A DNA stretch of 64,000 bases, from contig JALELB010000017.1 in NCBI GenBank assembly GCA_022768805.1, positions 1 to 64,000 on the forward strand. The letters are read 5' to 3'. The position numbers and the translations under genes were made by a program. The stretch is from Ruminococcus sp. Lineage in GTDB: Bacteria; Bacillota; Clostridia; Oscillospirales; Ruminococcaceae. The notes below the pieces were generated by a model, which was given only the letters and a program-made list of their open reading frames with translations, did not search any database and had not been told where the DNA came from. Positions 35,676 through 43,765 of this stretch are shown piece by piece (positions within the stretch are counted from its first letter, which is position 1; the number at the start of each line of letters is the position of its first letter).

Positions 35676-37340
35676 TTATTTCTGATGATCCTGCTGACGG
35701 ATCTGGGCACGCTTGATCTTGCCGCCCAGGGTCTTGGGGAGTTCATCCACATACTCGATAATGCGGGGGTATTTGTAGGGCGCAGTGACGTGCTTGACGT
35801 GGTTCTGCAGCTCCTTGGTCAGCTCGGGACTGGGGGAGTACCCCTTTGCCAGTACGATGGTTGCCTTAACGACCTGACCCCGGATGGGGTCCGGCGCAGC
35901 GGTGATGGCACATTCTACAACCGCCGGATGCTCAATCAGCGCACTTTCTACCTCAAAGGGTCCGATCCGGTAGCCGGAGCATTTGATAACGTCATCGTTT
36001 CGGCCAACGAACCAGTAGTAGCCGTTGGAATCCCGCCATGCCACATCGCCGGTGTTGTAGTTCTTGCCTCCCAGTACCTGTTCGGTCAGCTCCGGGTTCT
36101 TGTAATAGCCGGTGAACAGGCCAACCGGGAAGGACTTGTCAATGTCACAGATGGAGATGGTGCCCTCCTCGCCGTCGTCGCAGGGTTTCCCTTCACTGTC
36201 CAGCAGCTGAATGTTGAACAGGGGAGAGGGCTTGCCGGTGGAGCCGGGCTTGGGGTCAATCCACTTGAAGTTTGCAATGAGCACCGGTCCCTCGGTCTGG
36301 CCGAAGCCCTCCCGCATCTTGAGGCCGGTCAGCTCGTAGATCTTACGGAATACCTCCGGGTTCAAAGGCTCGCCTGCATTGCAGAAGTTCTCGATGCTGG
36401 ACAGATCAAACTTGGACATATCCTCCTGCAGCATGAACCGGTACATGGTAGGGGGAGCACAGAAGGTGGTGATCCGGTACTTGCTAATTTTCTCCAGCAG
36501 CTTCAGGGGAACGAATTTGTCCATATCGTAGCAGAAGATGACTGCGCCGCAGATCCACTGGCCGTAGATTTTGCCCCAGCCGAATTTTGCCCAGCCGGAG
36601 TCGGACACGCTCATATGCAGCTTGTTTTCCTGAACCTGCTGCCAGTACTTTGCGGTGATGATATGTCCCAGGGGGTGTGCGAAGTTATGCCGTACCATCT
36701 TGGGCATACCGGTGGTGCCGGAGGTGAAATACACCAGCATAATGTCATCCCAGCGAGTGGCAGCCTCCCCGGTGGGGCGGGCAAAGGTATCCGGGAACTT
36801 GGCAATTTCCTCTTCCAGGTACGCCCAGCCTTCCCGCTTTTCTGCAACCATAATCTTGTACTGCAGGGTTTCTACCTGGGGGAATGCAGCGTTGACCTGG
36901 TTCATAACAAAGTCATCGTTGACACAGATGATTGCCTTGACGCCGGCAGCATTGCCCCGGTATACAATATCCTTGGTGGTCAGCTGCAGGGTGCCCGGAA
37001 TCAGGGTTGCGCCGATTTTGTGCAGTGCAACCGCACAGATCCAGTACTCCCAGCGGCGGCGTAGGATCATCATAACCACATCGCCTTTTTTGATGCCCAG
37101 GCTTACAAAATAATTTGCAGTCTGGTTGGACAGCTTCATGATGTCGGTAAAGGTGAAGCGGCGCTCTTCATCATGGTCATTGCACCAGACCAGCGCCAGC
37201 TTGTCCGGCTCCTGCTTTGCCCATTCGTCAACGATGTCAAAGCCGAAATTGAAATCCTCCGGAACATTGATTTTGAAATTTTCCTTGAAATCCTCATAGG
37301 AATCGAATTCGATCCTGGGTAGGTATCGATCCAGCAGCAT
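35676..37340 (-). CDS. AMP-forming acyl-CoA synthetase (medium-chain/acetyl type)
   Basis: 554 residues. Core motifs of the ANL superfamily: FTSGTTGMPKM (205-215), GFGQTEG (345-351), NTGDVAW, GRNDDVIKCSGYRIGPFEVE and the C-terminal LPKTLGGKIKR with the catalytic lysine. The pattern resembles medium-chain acyl-CoA (MACS) ligases. It activates a carboxylic acid as an acyl-adenylate and then a CoA thioester. The start at 37340 is chosen for AGGAAG upstream and the family-like LLDRYLP beginning. It lies 28 bases after the regulator gene. Confidence 0.9.
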   Translation of the reverse strand: MLLDRYLPRIEFDSYEDFKENFKINVPEDFNFGFDIVDEWAKQEPDKLALVWCNDHDEERRFTFTDIMKLSNQTANYFVSLGIKKGDVVMMILRRRWEYWICAVALHKIGATLIPGTLQLTTKDIVYRGNAAGVKAIICVNDDFVMNQVNAAFPQVETLQYKIMVAEKREGWAYLEEEIAKFPDTFARPTGEAATRWDDIMLVYFTSGTTGMPKMVRHNFAHPLGHIITAKYWQQVQENKLHMSVSDSGWAKFGWGKIYGQWICGAVIFCYDMDKFVPLKLLEKISKYRITTFCAPPTMYRFMLQEDMSKFDLSSIENFCNAGEPLNPEVFRKIYELTGLKMREGFGQTEGPVLIANFKWIDPKPGSTGKPSPLFNIQLLDSEGKPCDDGEEGTISICDIDKSFPVGLFTGYYKNPELTEQVLGGKNYNTGDVAWRDSNGYYWFVGRNDDVIKCSGYRIGPFEVESALIEHPAVVECAITAAPDPIRGQVVKATIVLAKGYSPSPELTKELQNHVKHVTAPYKYPRIIEYVDELPKTLGGKIKRAQIRQQDHQK

Positions 37341-37368
37341 AATTTTACTTCCTCTCTGTATATATGGG

Positions 37369-37917
37369 TTATTCAGCAATCACGGTCAGGAATCTTGCCT
37401 TGGAGTCTCCCACGCAGCGCTGACCATGGGGACAGGTGGGGTTAAAGTAGATGGAATCCCCTTCGTTGAGGATAATTTCCTTATCTTCAAATACAACTGC
37501 AACGCTGCCCTTGAGTACCAGATTGAATTCCTGACCCGCATGGGTCACAAGGGAAGCAGGCTCGTCAGTGGGATCCAGGGTAACCAGCAGGGGCTGCATG
37601 ATCTTGTTGGTATAGCGGAAGGCCAGATCCTTGTAGCGATAGCCTTCGTACCGGCTGAAGCTCATGCCATGCCCCCGGCGGACGACGTGATATGTATCCA
37701 GTCTTGCAGGCGAACCTGTGACCAGTTCGGTAAAATCGACCTTGAACAGCTTGGAAATCTCATAAATAACGCTGATGGGGAAATCTCCTTCCGTTTCATA
37801 GCCGATATAGTCTTCTTCGGAAATGCCCAGCTCTTTTGCCAGCTGTGCAGCAGAATAGTCGCAGACCTCCCGTAGCTCCCGGATCCGGTTTGCGATTTCG
37901 CTGATTTCGCTTTGCAT
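37369..37917 (-). CDS. XRE-family regulator with C-terminal cupin domain
   Basis: 182 residues. An HTH_3 domain at about 8-62 (AAQLAKELGISEEDYIGYE) is followed by a cupin_2 barrel at about 105-180 with THAGQEFNLVLKG and FNPTCPHGQRC. Regulators of this build bind a small ligand in the cupin and often control the operon they belong to. It is the first full gene of the operon that continues with two acyl-CoA synthetases and the GH5 lipoprotein. AAGGAGG is placed before the ATG. It is preceded by a leader peptide gene and a terminator. Confidence 0.93.
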   Translation of the reverse strand: MQSEISEIANRIRELREVCDYSAAQLAKELGISEEDYIGYETEGDFPISVIYEISKLFKVDFTELVTGSPARLDTYHVVRRGHGMSFSRYEGYRYKDLAFRYTNKIMQPLLVTLDPTDEPASLVTHAGQEFNLVLKGSVAVVFEDKEIILNEGDSIYFNPTCPHGQRCVGDSKARFLTVIAE

Positions 37918-37952
37918 AGTAGTTCCTCCTTTTTTGATGCCCCTTTCCGGGC

Positions 37953-37991
37953 AAATAAAAAAACGGTTAAAAGCATACGCCTTTAACCGTT
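37953..37991 (-). terminator. Leader terminator (attenuator) of the XRE-cupin operon
   Basis: On the - strand a perfect 10-base-pair stem (37991-37982 with 37971-37962), 10-base loop and a T-rich run of nine to ten bases (TTTTTTTATTT counting the stem end). It lies between the promoter at 38159-38187 and the regulator gene, so transcripts must read through it. A small GCCC/GGGC hairpin follows at about 37938-37953. Confidence 0.9.
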
Positions 37992-38045
37992 ATTGACCAT
38001 ACTATCAGAACAGGACGCAATTCCAGCGGAACAGCGCAGCTCCGA

Positions 38046-38120
38046 TCATGCACATAACAGAGGGCGCACAGTATTCTTCTTACGCACGACTGCTAGGTTC
38101 ACGACGAAAAACTGTGCCAT
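38046..38120 (-). CDS. Putative 24-residue leader peptide
   Basis: A 24-codon frame begins about 32 bases after the predicted transcript start. The ribosome binding site AGGAGGAGG (38136-38128) is 7 bases from the ATG, one of the best in the window. Composition: start MAQFF, then two Val-Val pairs (6-7 and 11-12, both encoded GTC GTG), Arg13-Lys14-Lys15, Pro20-Leu21-Leu22-Cys23-Ala24. It ends 54 bases before the terminator stem. Codons 21-23 (38060-38054) can pair over 7 bases with the terminator 5' arm (37993-37987). I do not recognise the peptide. Coding is inferred from context only. Confidence 0.7.
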   Translation of the reverse strand: MAQFFVVNLAVVRKKNTVRPLLCA

Positions 38121-38146
38121 TGTGGTTCCTCCTCCTGTAAAATTAT

Positions 38147-38172
38147 GAGCATGTTTTTATTATACGAGCATG
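38147..38172. repeat. Direct repeats flanking the -10 box, candidate operator
   Basis: GAGCATG occurs at 38147-38153 and again at 38166-38172, a 19-base period, on either side of the -10 element 38159-38164. Such placement suits a repressor site, perhaps for the XRE-cupin protein. Confidence 0.4.
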
Positions 38173-38187
38173 CAGAGAATTTGTCAA
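38159..38187 (-). promoter_or_regulatory. Consensus sigma-A promoter of the leader-XRE-cupin operon
   Basis: On the - strand TTGACA (38187-38182), 17-base spacer, TATAAT (38164-38159): full consensus. Expected start near 38152. The gap 37918-38247 is thus accounted for: promoter, leader peptide, attenuator and the regulator's ribosome binding site. Confidence 0.92.
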
Positions 38188-38226
38188 GGGCTTTTTGCGT
38201 TTTTATCACTTTTAACAGGAAATCGT

Positions 38227-38246
38227 GAAAAAAAGGCCGCTTCCTT
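38227..38246 (-). terminator. Weak terminator after dnaD
   Basis: A 4-base-pair AAGG/CCTT hairpin (38246-38243 with 38236-38233) followed by a run of seven to eight T on the - strand. Short stem, so uncertain. Confidence 0.4.
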
Positions 38247-38247
38247 G

Positions 38248-39213
38248 TCAAAAGTTATTCATGAGCTTTTTGTATTCGTTCAGCTGATAGGAGTGGGATT
38301 CCGTTCCGCTGCTGCGTTTTGCCTTTGCATCGTTCACCGCTGCCCGGCTGGACAGCCCTTCGCTTTCCCAGGTGGCCAGCACCTTGTTGATATAGGAAAA
38401 GGACAGCTTGTCGATGGATTCCACACAGGTTTCATAGGCACAGGTAATCAGCTCCAGCCCATAGCCCTTGCTTTGCCACTGGTCGATAAAGGCCTGCTGA
38501 TTGGGCGTGGGGCGGCGCTTCATTTCAAAGGCCCGCATAATATCCGTGGTAAAGGTGCGCTGGGCAGTCAGCCGCTGCACCTCCTCCTGGGCACGCTGTA
38601 AGGTCAGGATATCCTGTTCATGCCAGCTGACGGCTACACTTTCGATATAGCGTACATGGGGCTTTTCGATGGAAATGCAGTACCCGATCAGCATCAGGAT
38701 CACGTCTGAGCCAAGTCCCAGATAATCCCGCATCCACAGCAGGGAGCGCTGCTCCGTGGGAGTCAGCATGCGGTGGAATTGCTGCTCTGCCAGTTCAAAC
38801 AGACTCCGGATTTCAGCGGATGCTTCGATCCGGGCGGCAAGCTCCGAGGGGGTGGGCAGGAACCCGGCGCTGGTGCGCTGGGCAAAGGGCCGAGGAGCTT
38901 CCGGAGAGGGCTGGGGAGCCGGTGCTACAGGGGCTTGGGCAGGCTGCTCTGCATGCTCCGGCGCAGCGGCAGCATCGGTGCGCTCCAAAATATTTGCCTG
39001 TTCCCAGAACAAAAGCGCATCCTCCACCTGCTCCTGGGAAATGGAAAGGGCATCGGCAATGGCCTTGTCGGACAGGGACTCGTTGCCGTGCCGCAGCAGG
39101 TAGAGCAGAACCCGGAGGGCATCGGGAGAGGCGAGCTTTAAGAAGTGATCTGCAACTGCATTGGGAACCGGGAACATCTGGTTCCATGCGCCGCATTGAA
39201 GCTGAAAATCCAT
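38248..39213 (-). CDS. dnaD: DnaD-domain replication initiation protein
   Basis: 321 residues. An N-terminal winged-helix-like part (about 25-80), a Pro/Ala-rich linker (about 85-115), then two DnaB_2/DnaD C-terminal helical domains (about 125-195 and 205-285) with the YxxxI-type pattern in SFSYINKVLATWESEG. DnaD-type proteins act in loading the replicative helicase in Firmicutes. It is last in the operon fhs-tsaE-tsaB-dnaD. The helicase loader gene dnaC is close by at 42.7 kb on the other strand. Confidence 0.88.
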   Translation of the reverse strand: MDFQLQCGAWNQMFPVPNAVADHFLKLASPDALRVLLYLLRHGNESLSDKAIADALSISQEQVEDALLFWEQANILERTDAAAAPEHAEQPAQAPVAPAPQPSPEAPRPFAQRTSAGFLPTPSELAARIEASAEIRSLFELAEQQFHRMLTPTEQRSLLWMRDYLGLGSDVILMLIGYCISIEKPHVRYIESVAVSWHEQDILTLQRAQEEVQRLTAQRTFTTDIMRAFEMKRRPTPNQQAFIDQWQSKGYGLELITCAYETCVESIDKLSFSYINKVLATWESEGLSSRAAVNDAKAKRSSGTESHSYQLNEYKKLMNNF

Positions 39214-39222
39214 AGGCGGCTC

Positions 39223-39888
39223 CTATTCGTTTCTGAGCTTTTCTGCCTGGGTGGCCTGCAAATACCGGGCGCAGAGGGCGTCTGCGTCCACCGGTTTTGC
39301 GTGCCGGGCGGCAAGCCCTACTCCCACTGCGGACTGGAGCATCAGGTGGGGCGGAGCCGGAATCAAGGCCGGTTCTGCCTCCAGCAGCATGGCTGCACCG
39401 TCGCCGCATACCGTTACCGGCTGGGGCAGGGCACGCAGCTGTTCCAGCAGCTGGGTCTGGGACAGGATGGCATCCTCCGCCAGCCGGGTAATCTGCCTTC
39501 CGTCAGAGGAAAAAATGCCGCAGTAATGGAGCTGCTGCCGGGCGTGGATGGCACAGCAGATGGTTCCCCGGGTGCCCAGCAGATTGTACGCCATGCCCTC
39601 CAGGGTGGAAATGCCGGCACAGGGCTTGTCCAGTGCGAATGCCATGCCCTTTACCGCAGAGATGCCGATCCGCAGGCCGGTGTAGGAGCCGGGACCGTCT
39701 GCCACGGCAAACAGGTCAATTTCCGGCAGCGTTACCCCGGCGTTGCCCAGCAGCTGCCGGCAAAGGGGCAGCATAACCTGGGAATGGGTACGCAGGGTGT
39801 GCAGGGATACCTGCGCCCGCAGGGTGTCATTCTCCAGCAGTGCAGCGGAGGCGGTATGCCCCGAGGTATCAATGGCCAGGATCAGCAA
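39223..39888 (-). CDS. tsaB: tRNA N6-threonylcarbamoyladenosine protein TsaB
   Basis: 221 residues. The start ILAIDTSGHTASAAL and VADGPGSYTGLRIGISAVKGMAFAL are typical of TsaB, the inactive paralogue that supports TsaD. The TTG at 39888 is preferred to the ATG at 39897, because AAGGAG (39903-39898) touches that ATG but lies 9 bases before the TTG. It overlaps the end of tsaE. Ala-to-Thr variation aside, the ASKH fold is intact. tsaD and tsaC are not in the window. Confidence 0.94.
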   Translation of the reverse strand: MLILAIDTSGHTASAALLENDTLRAQVSLHTLRTHSQVMLPLCRQLLGNAGVTLPEIDLFAVADGPGSYTGLRIGISAVKGMAFALDKPCAGISTLEGMAYNLLGTRGTICCAIHARQQLHYCGIFSSDGRQITRLAEDAILSQTQLLEQLRALPQPVTVCGDGAAMLLEAEPALIPAPPHLMLQSAVGVGLAARHAKPVDADALCARYLQATQAEKLRNE

Positions 39889-40321
39889 AACGGTCATCTC
39901 CTTCTATGGTAATGATGCGTGTATCCCCCTCTCCATAGGCCATGCCGATCCGCAGGCATTGCTCCGGCAGGGCGTAGGGGATGTTTTCCGACCACTCAAT
40001 GGCGAACACGGATTCGGACAGGGGGTAATCGAAAAAGCCGGTGGACTCCAGCGCCTCCGGCAGGGTGATCCGGTACATGTCAAAGTGATACAGGGGCGTT
40101 GTGCCGGGTCCGCCCAGGTATTCGTTCACCAGGGCAAAGGTGGGGGAGTGAACCTCATCCGGCAGCCCCATGCCCCGGGCAATCCCCCGGGTAAAGGTGG
40201 TCTTGCCGGCGCCCAGCTCCCCGGTATAGGCGATGACATCCCCCTTGCGCAGCTGCCTGCCGATGGATTCCGCCAGGGCGATGGTTTCCTCCGGGCTGTG
40301 GGTAATGATCTTACGTGTCAT
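39869..40321 (-). CDS. tsaE: tRNA threonylcarbamoyladenosine ATPase TsaE
   Basis: 150 residues, P-loop GELGAGKTT (34-42), then SPTFALVNEY and HFDMYRI, the family pattern. TsaE with TsaB and TsaD makes the t6A base next to the anticodon of ANN-decoding tRNAs. The ATG shares a base with the fhs stop (TGATG), so translation is coupled. Confidence 0.95.
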   Translation of the reverse strand: MTRKIITHSPEETIALAESIGRQLRKGDVIAYTGELGAGKTTFTRGIARGMGLPDEVHSPTFALVNEYLGGPGTTPLYHFDMYRITLPEALESTGFFDYPLSESVFAIEWSENIPYALPEQCLRIGMAYGEGDTRIITIEGDDRFADPGH

Positions 40322-42000
40322 CAGAACAGACCGGTGATGCAGCCGTCATTGTCGCAGTCGATGCGCAGTGCGGCGGGTTCCTTGGGCAGCCCCGGCATGG
40401 TCATGATATCTCCCGTGAGGGCAACCACGAACCCGGCACCGGCGGACAGCCGCAGATCCCGCACGGTGATGCTGAAGTTTCTGGGCTTGCCCAGCAGGGC
40501 GGGATTGTCGGACAGGGAGTACTGGGTCTTGGCGATGCACACCGGAATATTGCCGAAGCCCAGCCCCTCAATTTCCTTGATGGCCTTTTCCGCCTGGGGG
40601 GTATAGATCACATCGTCCGCCCGGTAAATTTCCTTAGCGATGGTGCGGATCTTTTCCTTGATGGGCAGCATTTCGTCATACAGGGGGCGGAATTCGCTTT
40701 CCGCCTCGCTGCACATGTCAATGGTTTCGCAGACCCGCTTTGCCAGCTCCAGTCCGCCTTCGCCGCCCTTGGCAAAGACCTCGCACAGGGCGCACTCCAC
40801 GCCCATCTTCTTGCAGAAATTCTGCATCAGGGCGATTTCGTCCTCGGTGTCGGAGTAGAACCGGTTGATGGCAACGACTACCGGCAGGTGGAACTTGTGC
40901 ATATTCTCGATGTGGGTCTGCAGGTTTACCATGCCCTTTTCCAGCGCCCACAGGTTTTCCTTGGTAAGATCTTCTTTCTTGACGCCTCCGTTGTACTTCA
41001 TGGCACGGATAGTCGCCACCAGCACCACGCAGGAGGGCTTGAGCTTGCCGAAGCGGCACTTGATGTCAAAGAATTTTTCTGCGCCCAGGTCGGAGCCGAA
41101 GCCGGCCTCGGTTACGCAGTAATCTCCCAGCTTCAGTGCCAGCTTGGTGGCACGCAGGGAGTTGCAGCCGTGGGCGATATTGGCAAAGGGACCGCCGTGG
41201 ATGAATGCGGGGGTATGCTCCAGGGTCTGAACCAGATTGGGCTTGAGGGCATCCTTCAGCAGGGCTGTCATCGCGCCCTGGGCGCCCAGATCCCGGGCAA
41301 AGATGGGCTCATTCTTGGTGCTGTATGCCACCAGAATATTGCCGATCCGCTCCTTCAGGTCTGCCAGATCGGAGGCCAGACACAGAATTGCCATAATCTC
41401 AGAGGCAACCGTGATCTGGAAGCCGTCCTCCCGGGGAACACCGTTGACCTTGCCCCCCAGACCCACAACCGTGTACCGCAGTGCCCGGTCGTTCATGTCC
41501 ATACAGCGCTTGAACAGAATCCGGCGCTGGTCAATCTGCAGCTGATTGCCCTGCTGCAGATGGTTGTCGATCATGGCACACAGCAGGTTGTTTGCTGCGG
41601 TGATGGCATGCATATCTCCGGTGAAATGCAGGTTGATGTCCTCCATGGGCAGCACCTGGGCGTAGCCGCCGCCGGCTGCACCGCCCTTGATGCCGAATAC
41701 CGGTCCCAGGGAGGGCTCCCGCAGTGCCAGCATGGTTTTCTTTCCAAGCCGGGTCATTGCCTGAGCCAGTCCCACGCTGACCGTGGTCTTGCCCTCTCCC
41801 GCAGGGGTGGGATTCACGGCAGTGACCAGGATGAGCTTGCCGTCCGGCTTGCGCTCCAGCTTTTTAAACAAAGATTCTGACAGCTTTGCCTTATACCGGC
41901 CGTAGTATTCCAGATCTTCCTCCTGAATGTCTACCTTCTGGGCGATTTCCCGAATGGGCAGTAGCTCTGCCTGCTGTGCGATCTCAATATCCGTCAGCAT
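40321..42000 (-). CDS. fhs: Formate-tetrahydrofolate ligase
   Basis: 559 residues, the usual length. ATP loop [10 protein letters not shown] (64-73), [20 protein letters not shown], and GGVKKEDL are classic. It makes 10-formyl-tetrahydrofolate from formate and ATP, a common entry of C1 units in Clostridia. Downstream of a divergent promoter region; GGAGGA precedes the start. First gene of the t6A/dnaD operon. Confidence 0.98.
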   Translation of the reverse strand: MLTDIEIAQQAELLPIREIAQKVDIQEEDLEYYGRYKAKLSESLFKKLERKPDGKLILVTAVNPTPAGEGKTTVSVGLAQAMTRLGKKTMLALREPSLGPVFGIKGGAAGGGYAQVLPMEDINLHFTGDMHAITAANNLLCAMIDNHLQQGNQLQIDQRRILFKRCMDMNDRALRYTVVGLGGKVNGVPREDGFQITVASEIMAILCLASDLADLKERIGNILVAYSTKNEPIFARDLGAQGAMTALLKDALKPNLVQTLEHTPAFIHGGPFANIAHGCNSLRATKLALKLGDYCVTEAGFGSDLGAEKFFDIKCRFGKLKPSCVVLVATIRAMKYNGGVKKEDLTKENLWALEKGMVNLQTHIENMHKFHLPVVVAINRFYSDTEDEIALMQNFCKKMGVECALCEVFAKGGEGGLELAKRVCETIDMCSEAESEFRPLYDEMLPIKEKIRTIAKEIYRADDVIYTPQAEKAIKEIEGLGFGNIPVCIAKTQYSLSDNPALLGKPRNFSITVRDLRLSAGAGFVVALTGDIMTMPGLPKEPAALRIDCDNDGCITGLF

Positions 42001-42051
42001 CTGTATATTCCTCCGCTCTCAGTATTTTGCTGCATTGCAGCAGATACGCTT

Positions 42052-42080
42052 ATTATAGCATTTTCCGGCGGAAATTGCAA
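42052..42080 (-). promoter_or_regulatory. Promoter for fhs operon
   Basis: On the - strand TTGCAA (42080-42075), 17-base spacer, TATAAT (42057-42052). Confidence 0.75.
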
Positions 42081-42088
42081 GGCACATG

Positions 42089-42117
42089 TTGCATTTTTCT
42101 GTCCCATCCGATATAAT
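42089..42117 (+). promoter_or_regulatory. Divergent promoter for the DUF5662-dnaC pair
   Basis: TTGCAT at 42089-42094, 17-base spacer, TATAAT at 42112-42117. The two -35 boxes of the divergent promoters are only 8 bases apart. Confidence 0.78.
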
Positions 42118-42158
42118 AGAAACAGAATCCATGAGCATACAGAAAGGGAGGGGGATAC

Positions 42159-42716
42159 ATGCATCCCTGGAAGCATTTCTGCACCATTACCCGACATCGG
42201 CATCAGGTGATCCGGCACTGCCGCCGGGCGGGAATCCTCTGGCAGGGGCTGCGGCATGATCTGTCCAAGTATTCCCCTACGGAATTCATTCCCGGCGCCC
42301 GGTATTACCTGGGTACCCGGAGCCCCAACGAGGGTGAACGGCAGGACAAGGGGTATTCCCTTGCCTGGATACACCACAAGGGCAGGAACCGGCATCATTT
42401 TGAATACTGGACGGACTATGTGCCCCGCACCAGGGGACTGCAGCCTGTGCCCATGCCGGCCCGGTATGTGGCGGAGATGTTCTGTGACCGGGTGGCGGCA
42501 AGCAAGATTTATCTGGGCGACCAGTACACGGAGGATGCGCCGCTGGCTTATTTTCTCCGGGGCAAGCCGGGCAGGGTGATTCATCCGGAAACCTCTGCAC
42601 AGCTGGAGGAGCTGCTGACCATCCTTGCCCGGCAGGGAGAGGACGCCGCATTCGCAGCCGTGCGCCGGATGCTGCAGGAGGCCAAACAGGGAAAGGAGCG
42701 CAGCAAGCATGAATAA
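42159..42716 (+). CDS. DUF5662 family protein
   Basis: 185 residues, rich in His, Arg and Tyr. The stretch LRHDLSKYSPTEF and the later WIHHKGRNRHHFEYWTDY give the HD-like, metal-binding look of DUF5662 proteins, whose function is not known. GGGAGGGGG is ahead of the ATG. The 3' end overlaps dnaC by 8 bases. Confidence 0.75.
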   Translation: MHPWKHFCTITRHRHQVIRHCRRAGILWQGLRHDLSKYSPTEFIPGARYYLGTRSPNEGERQDKGYSLAWIHHKGRNRHHFEYWTDYVPRTRGLQPVPMPARYVAEMFCDRVAASKIYLGDQYTEDAPLAYFLRGKPGRVIHPETSAQLEELLTILARQGEDAAFAAVRRMLQEAKQGKERSKHE

Positions 42717-43689
42717 ATACGAACAGTTTCAGGAGGCAATGCGCATCATCCAGGGGCGCCGCACTGGAGCAAATGCTCTGGCGGAGCAGCGTACCCAGGA
42801 GGTCAATGACCGGTTTCCCCAGATCCGGGAGATCAACAGCCGCCTGTCGGATACGGCCATGGAGCTGTTCCGGGTGATACGGGCAGGAGAAGATGCCCAG
42901 GCGAAAATTGAACAGATCCGCCGGCGGAATCTGGAGGGTCAGCGGATTGTCCGGCAGATGCTGGTTGCAAACGGGCTGCCGGAGGATTACCTGGAGCTGC
43001 ACTATACCTGCCCGAAATGCGACGATACAGGCTATGTGAACGGGGGATACTGTGACTGTCTGAAGCGGGAGCTGGGGCGGCTGGCTGTTGAGGAGATGAA
43101 CCGGCATGCCCAGGTAAAGCTGTGCAGCTTTGAGAGCTTTTCTCTGGAGTATTACCGGAACGATCCGGCCTGCTATGAAACCATGAGCCGGATTCTTGCC
43201 TTCTGCAAGCGGTATGCGGAGCAGTTTGATCTGCATGCTCCCAGCCTGCTGCTGTCCGGCAATACGGGGCTGGGAAAGACCCACCTTTCCCTTGCCATTG
43301 CCAGTGAGGTGATGCAGAAGGGCTATGGGGTGCTGTATGATTCCGTCATTAACCTTTTGCGCCGGGTGGAGCGGGAGCATTTTGGCAAAGCCGAGGACAA
43401 TGCCGATACCCTGGAGCTTCTGCTGAGCTGTGAGCTTCTGATTCTGGACGATCTGGGTGCGGAATTTGACAGCAGCTTCTATGTATCCACTGTGTATAAC
43501 ATCATCAATACCCGGCTCAACTGCGGGCTGCCCACCATCATCAGCACCAATCTGACCCATGAACAGGTGCAGCGCAGGTATGAGGACCGGATTGTATCCC
43601 GGCTGTTTGCCACGTATACCGGGCTGCATTTCGTGGGTACGGATGTGCGGCTTCAGAAGGCGCAGCGTGCTGCCCGGCAGAATACATGA
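42709..43689 (+). CDS. dnaC: Replicative helicase loader (DnaC/DnaI family ATPase)
   Basis: 326 residues. A four-cysteine zinc knuckle (Cys101, Cys104, Cys115, Cys117) precedes an AAA+ domain with Walker A GNTGLGKTH (184-192), Walker B LLILDDLG and the arginine-bearing DRIVSRL. It loads the DnaB-type helicase at the origin. The ATG at 42709 has AAAGGAG 10 bases ahead; the longer open frame upstream runs through the DUF5662 gene. In many Firmicutes dnaD and this gene are adjacent; here they are split by 3.5 kb and strand. Confidence 0.92.
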   Translation: MNKYEQFQEAMRIIQGRRTGANALAEQRTQEVNDRFPQIREINSRLSDTAMELFRVIRAGEDAQAKIEQIRRRNLEGQRIVRQMLVANGLPEDYLELHYTCPKCDDTGYVNGGYCDCLKRELGRLAVEEMNRHAQVKLCSFESFSLEYYRNDPACYETMSRILAFCKRYAEQFDLHAPSLLLSGNTGLGKTHLSLAIASEVMQKGYGVLYDSVINLLRRVEREHFGKAEDNADTLELLLSCELLILDDLGAEFDSSFYVSTVYNIINTRLNCGLPTIISTNLTHEQVQRRYEDRIVSRLFATYTGLHFVGTDVRLQKAQRAARQNT

Positions 43690-43715
43690 GGGAGTATCCT
43701 TGAAAGCATATAAGA

Positions 43716-43747
43716 AACGCCGCTGTACAGTTGTGTACAGCGGCGTT
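43716..43747. terminator. Bidirectional hairpin between dnaC and the sugar transferase gene
   Basis: Perfect 14-base-pair stem (43716-43729 with 43734-43747), 4-base loop, between convergent stops. T-tracts are poor on both sides. Confidence 0.7.
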
Positions 43748-43765
43748 GTAATGCTTGCGGCGGAT

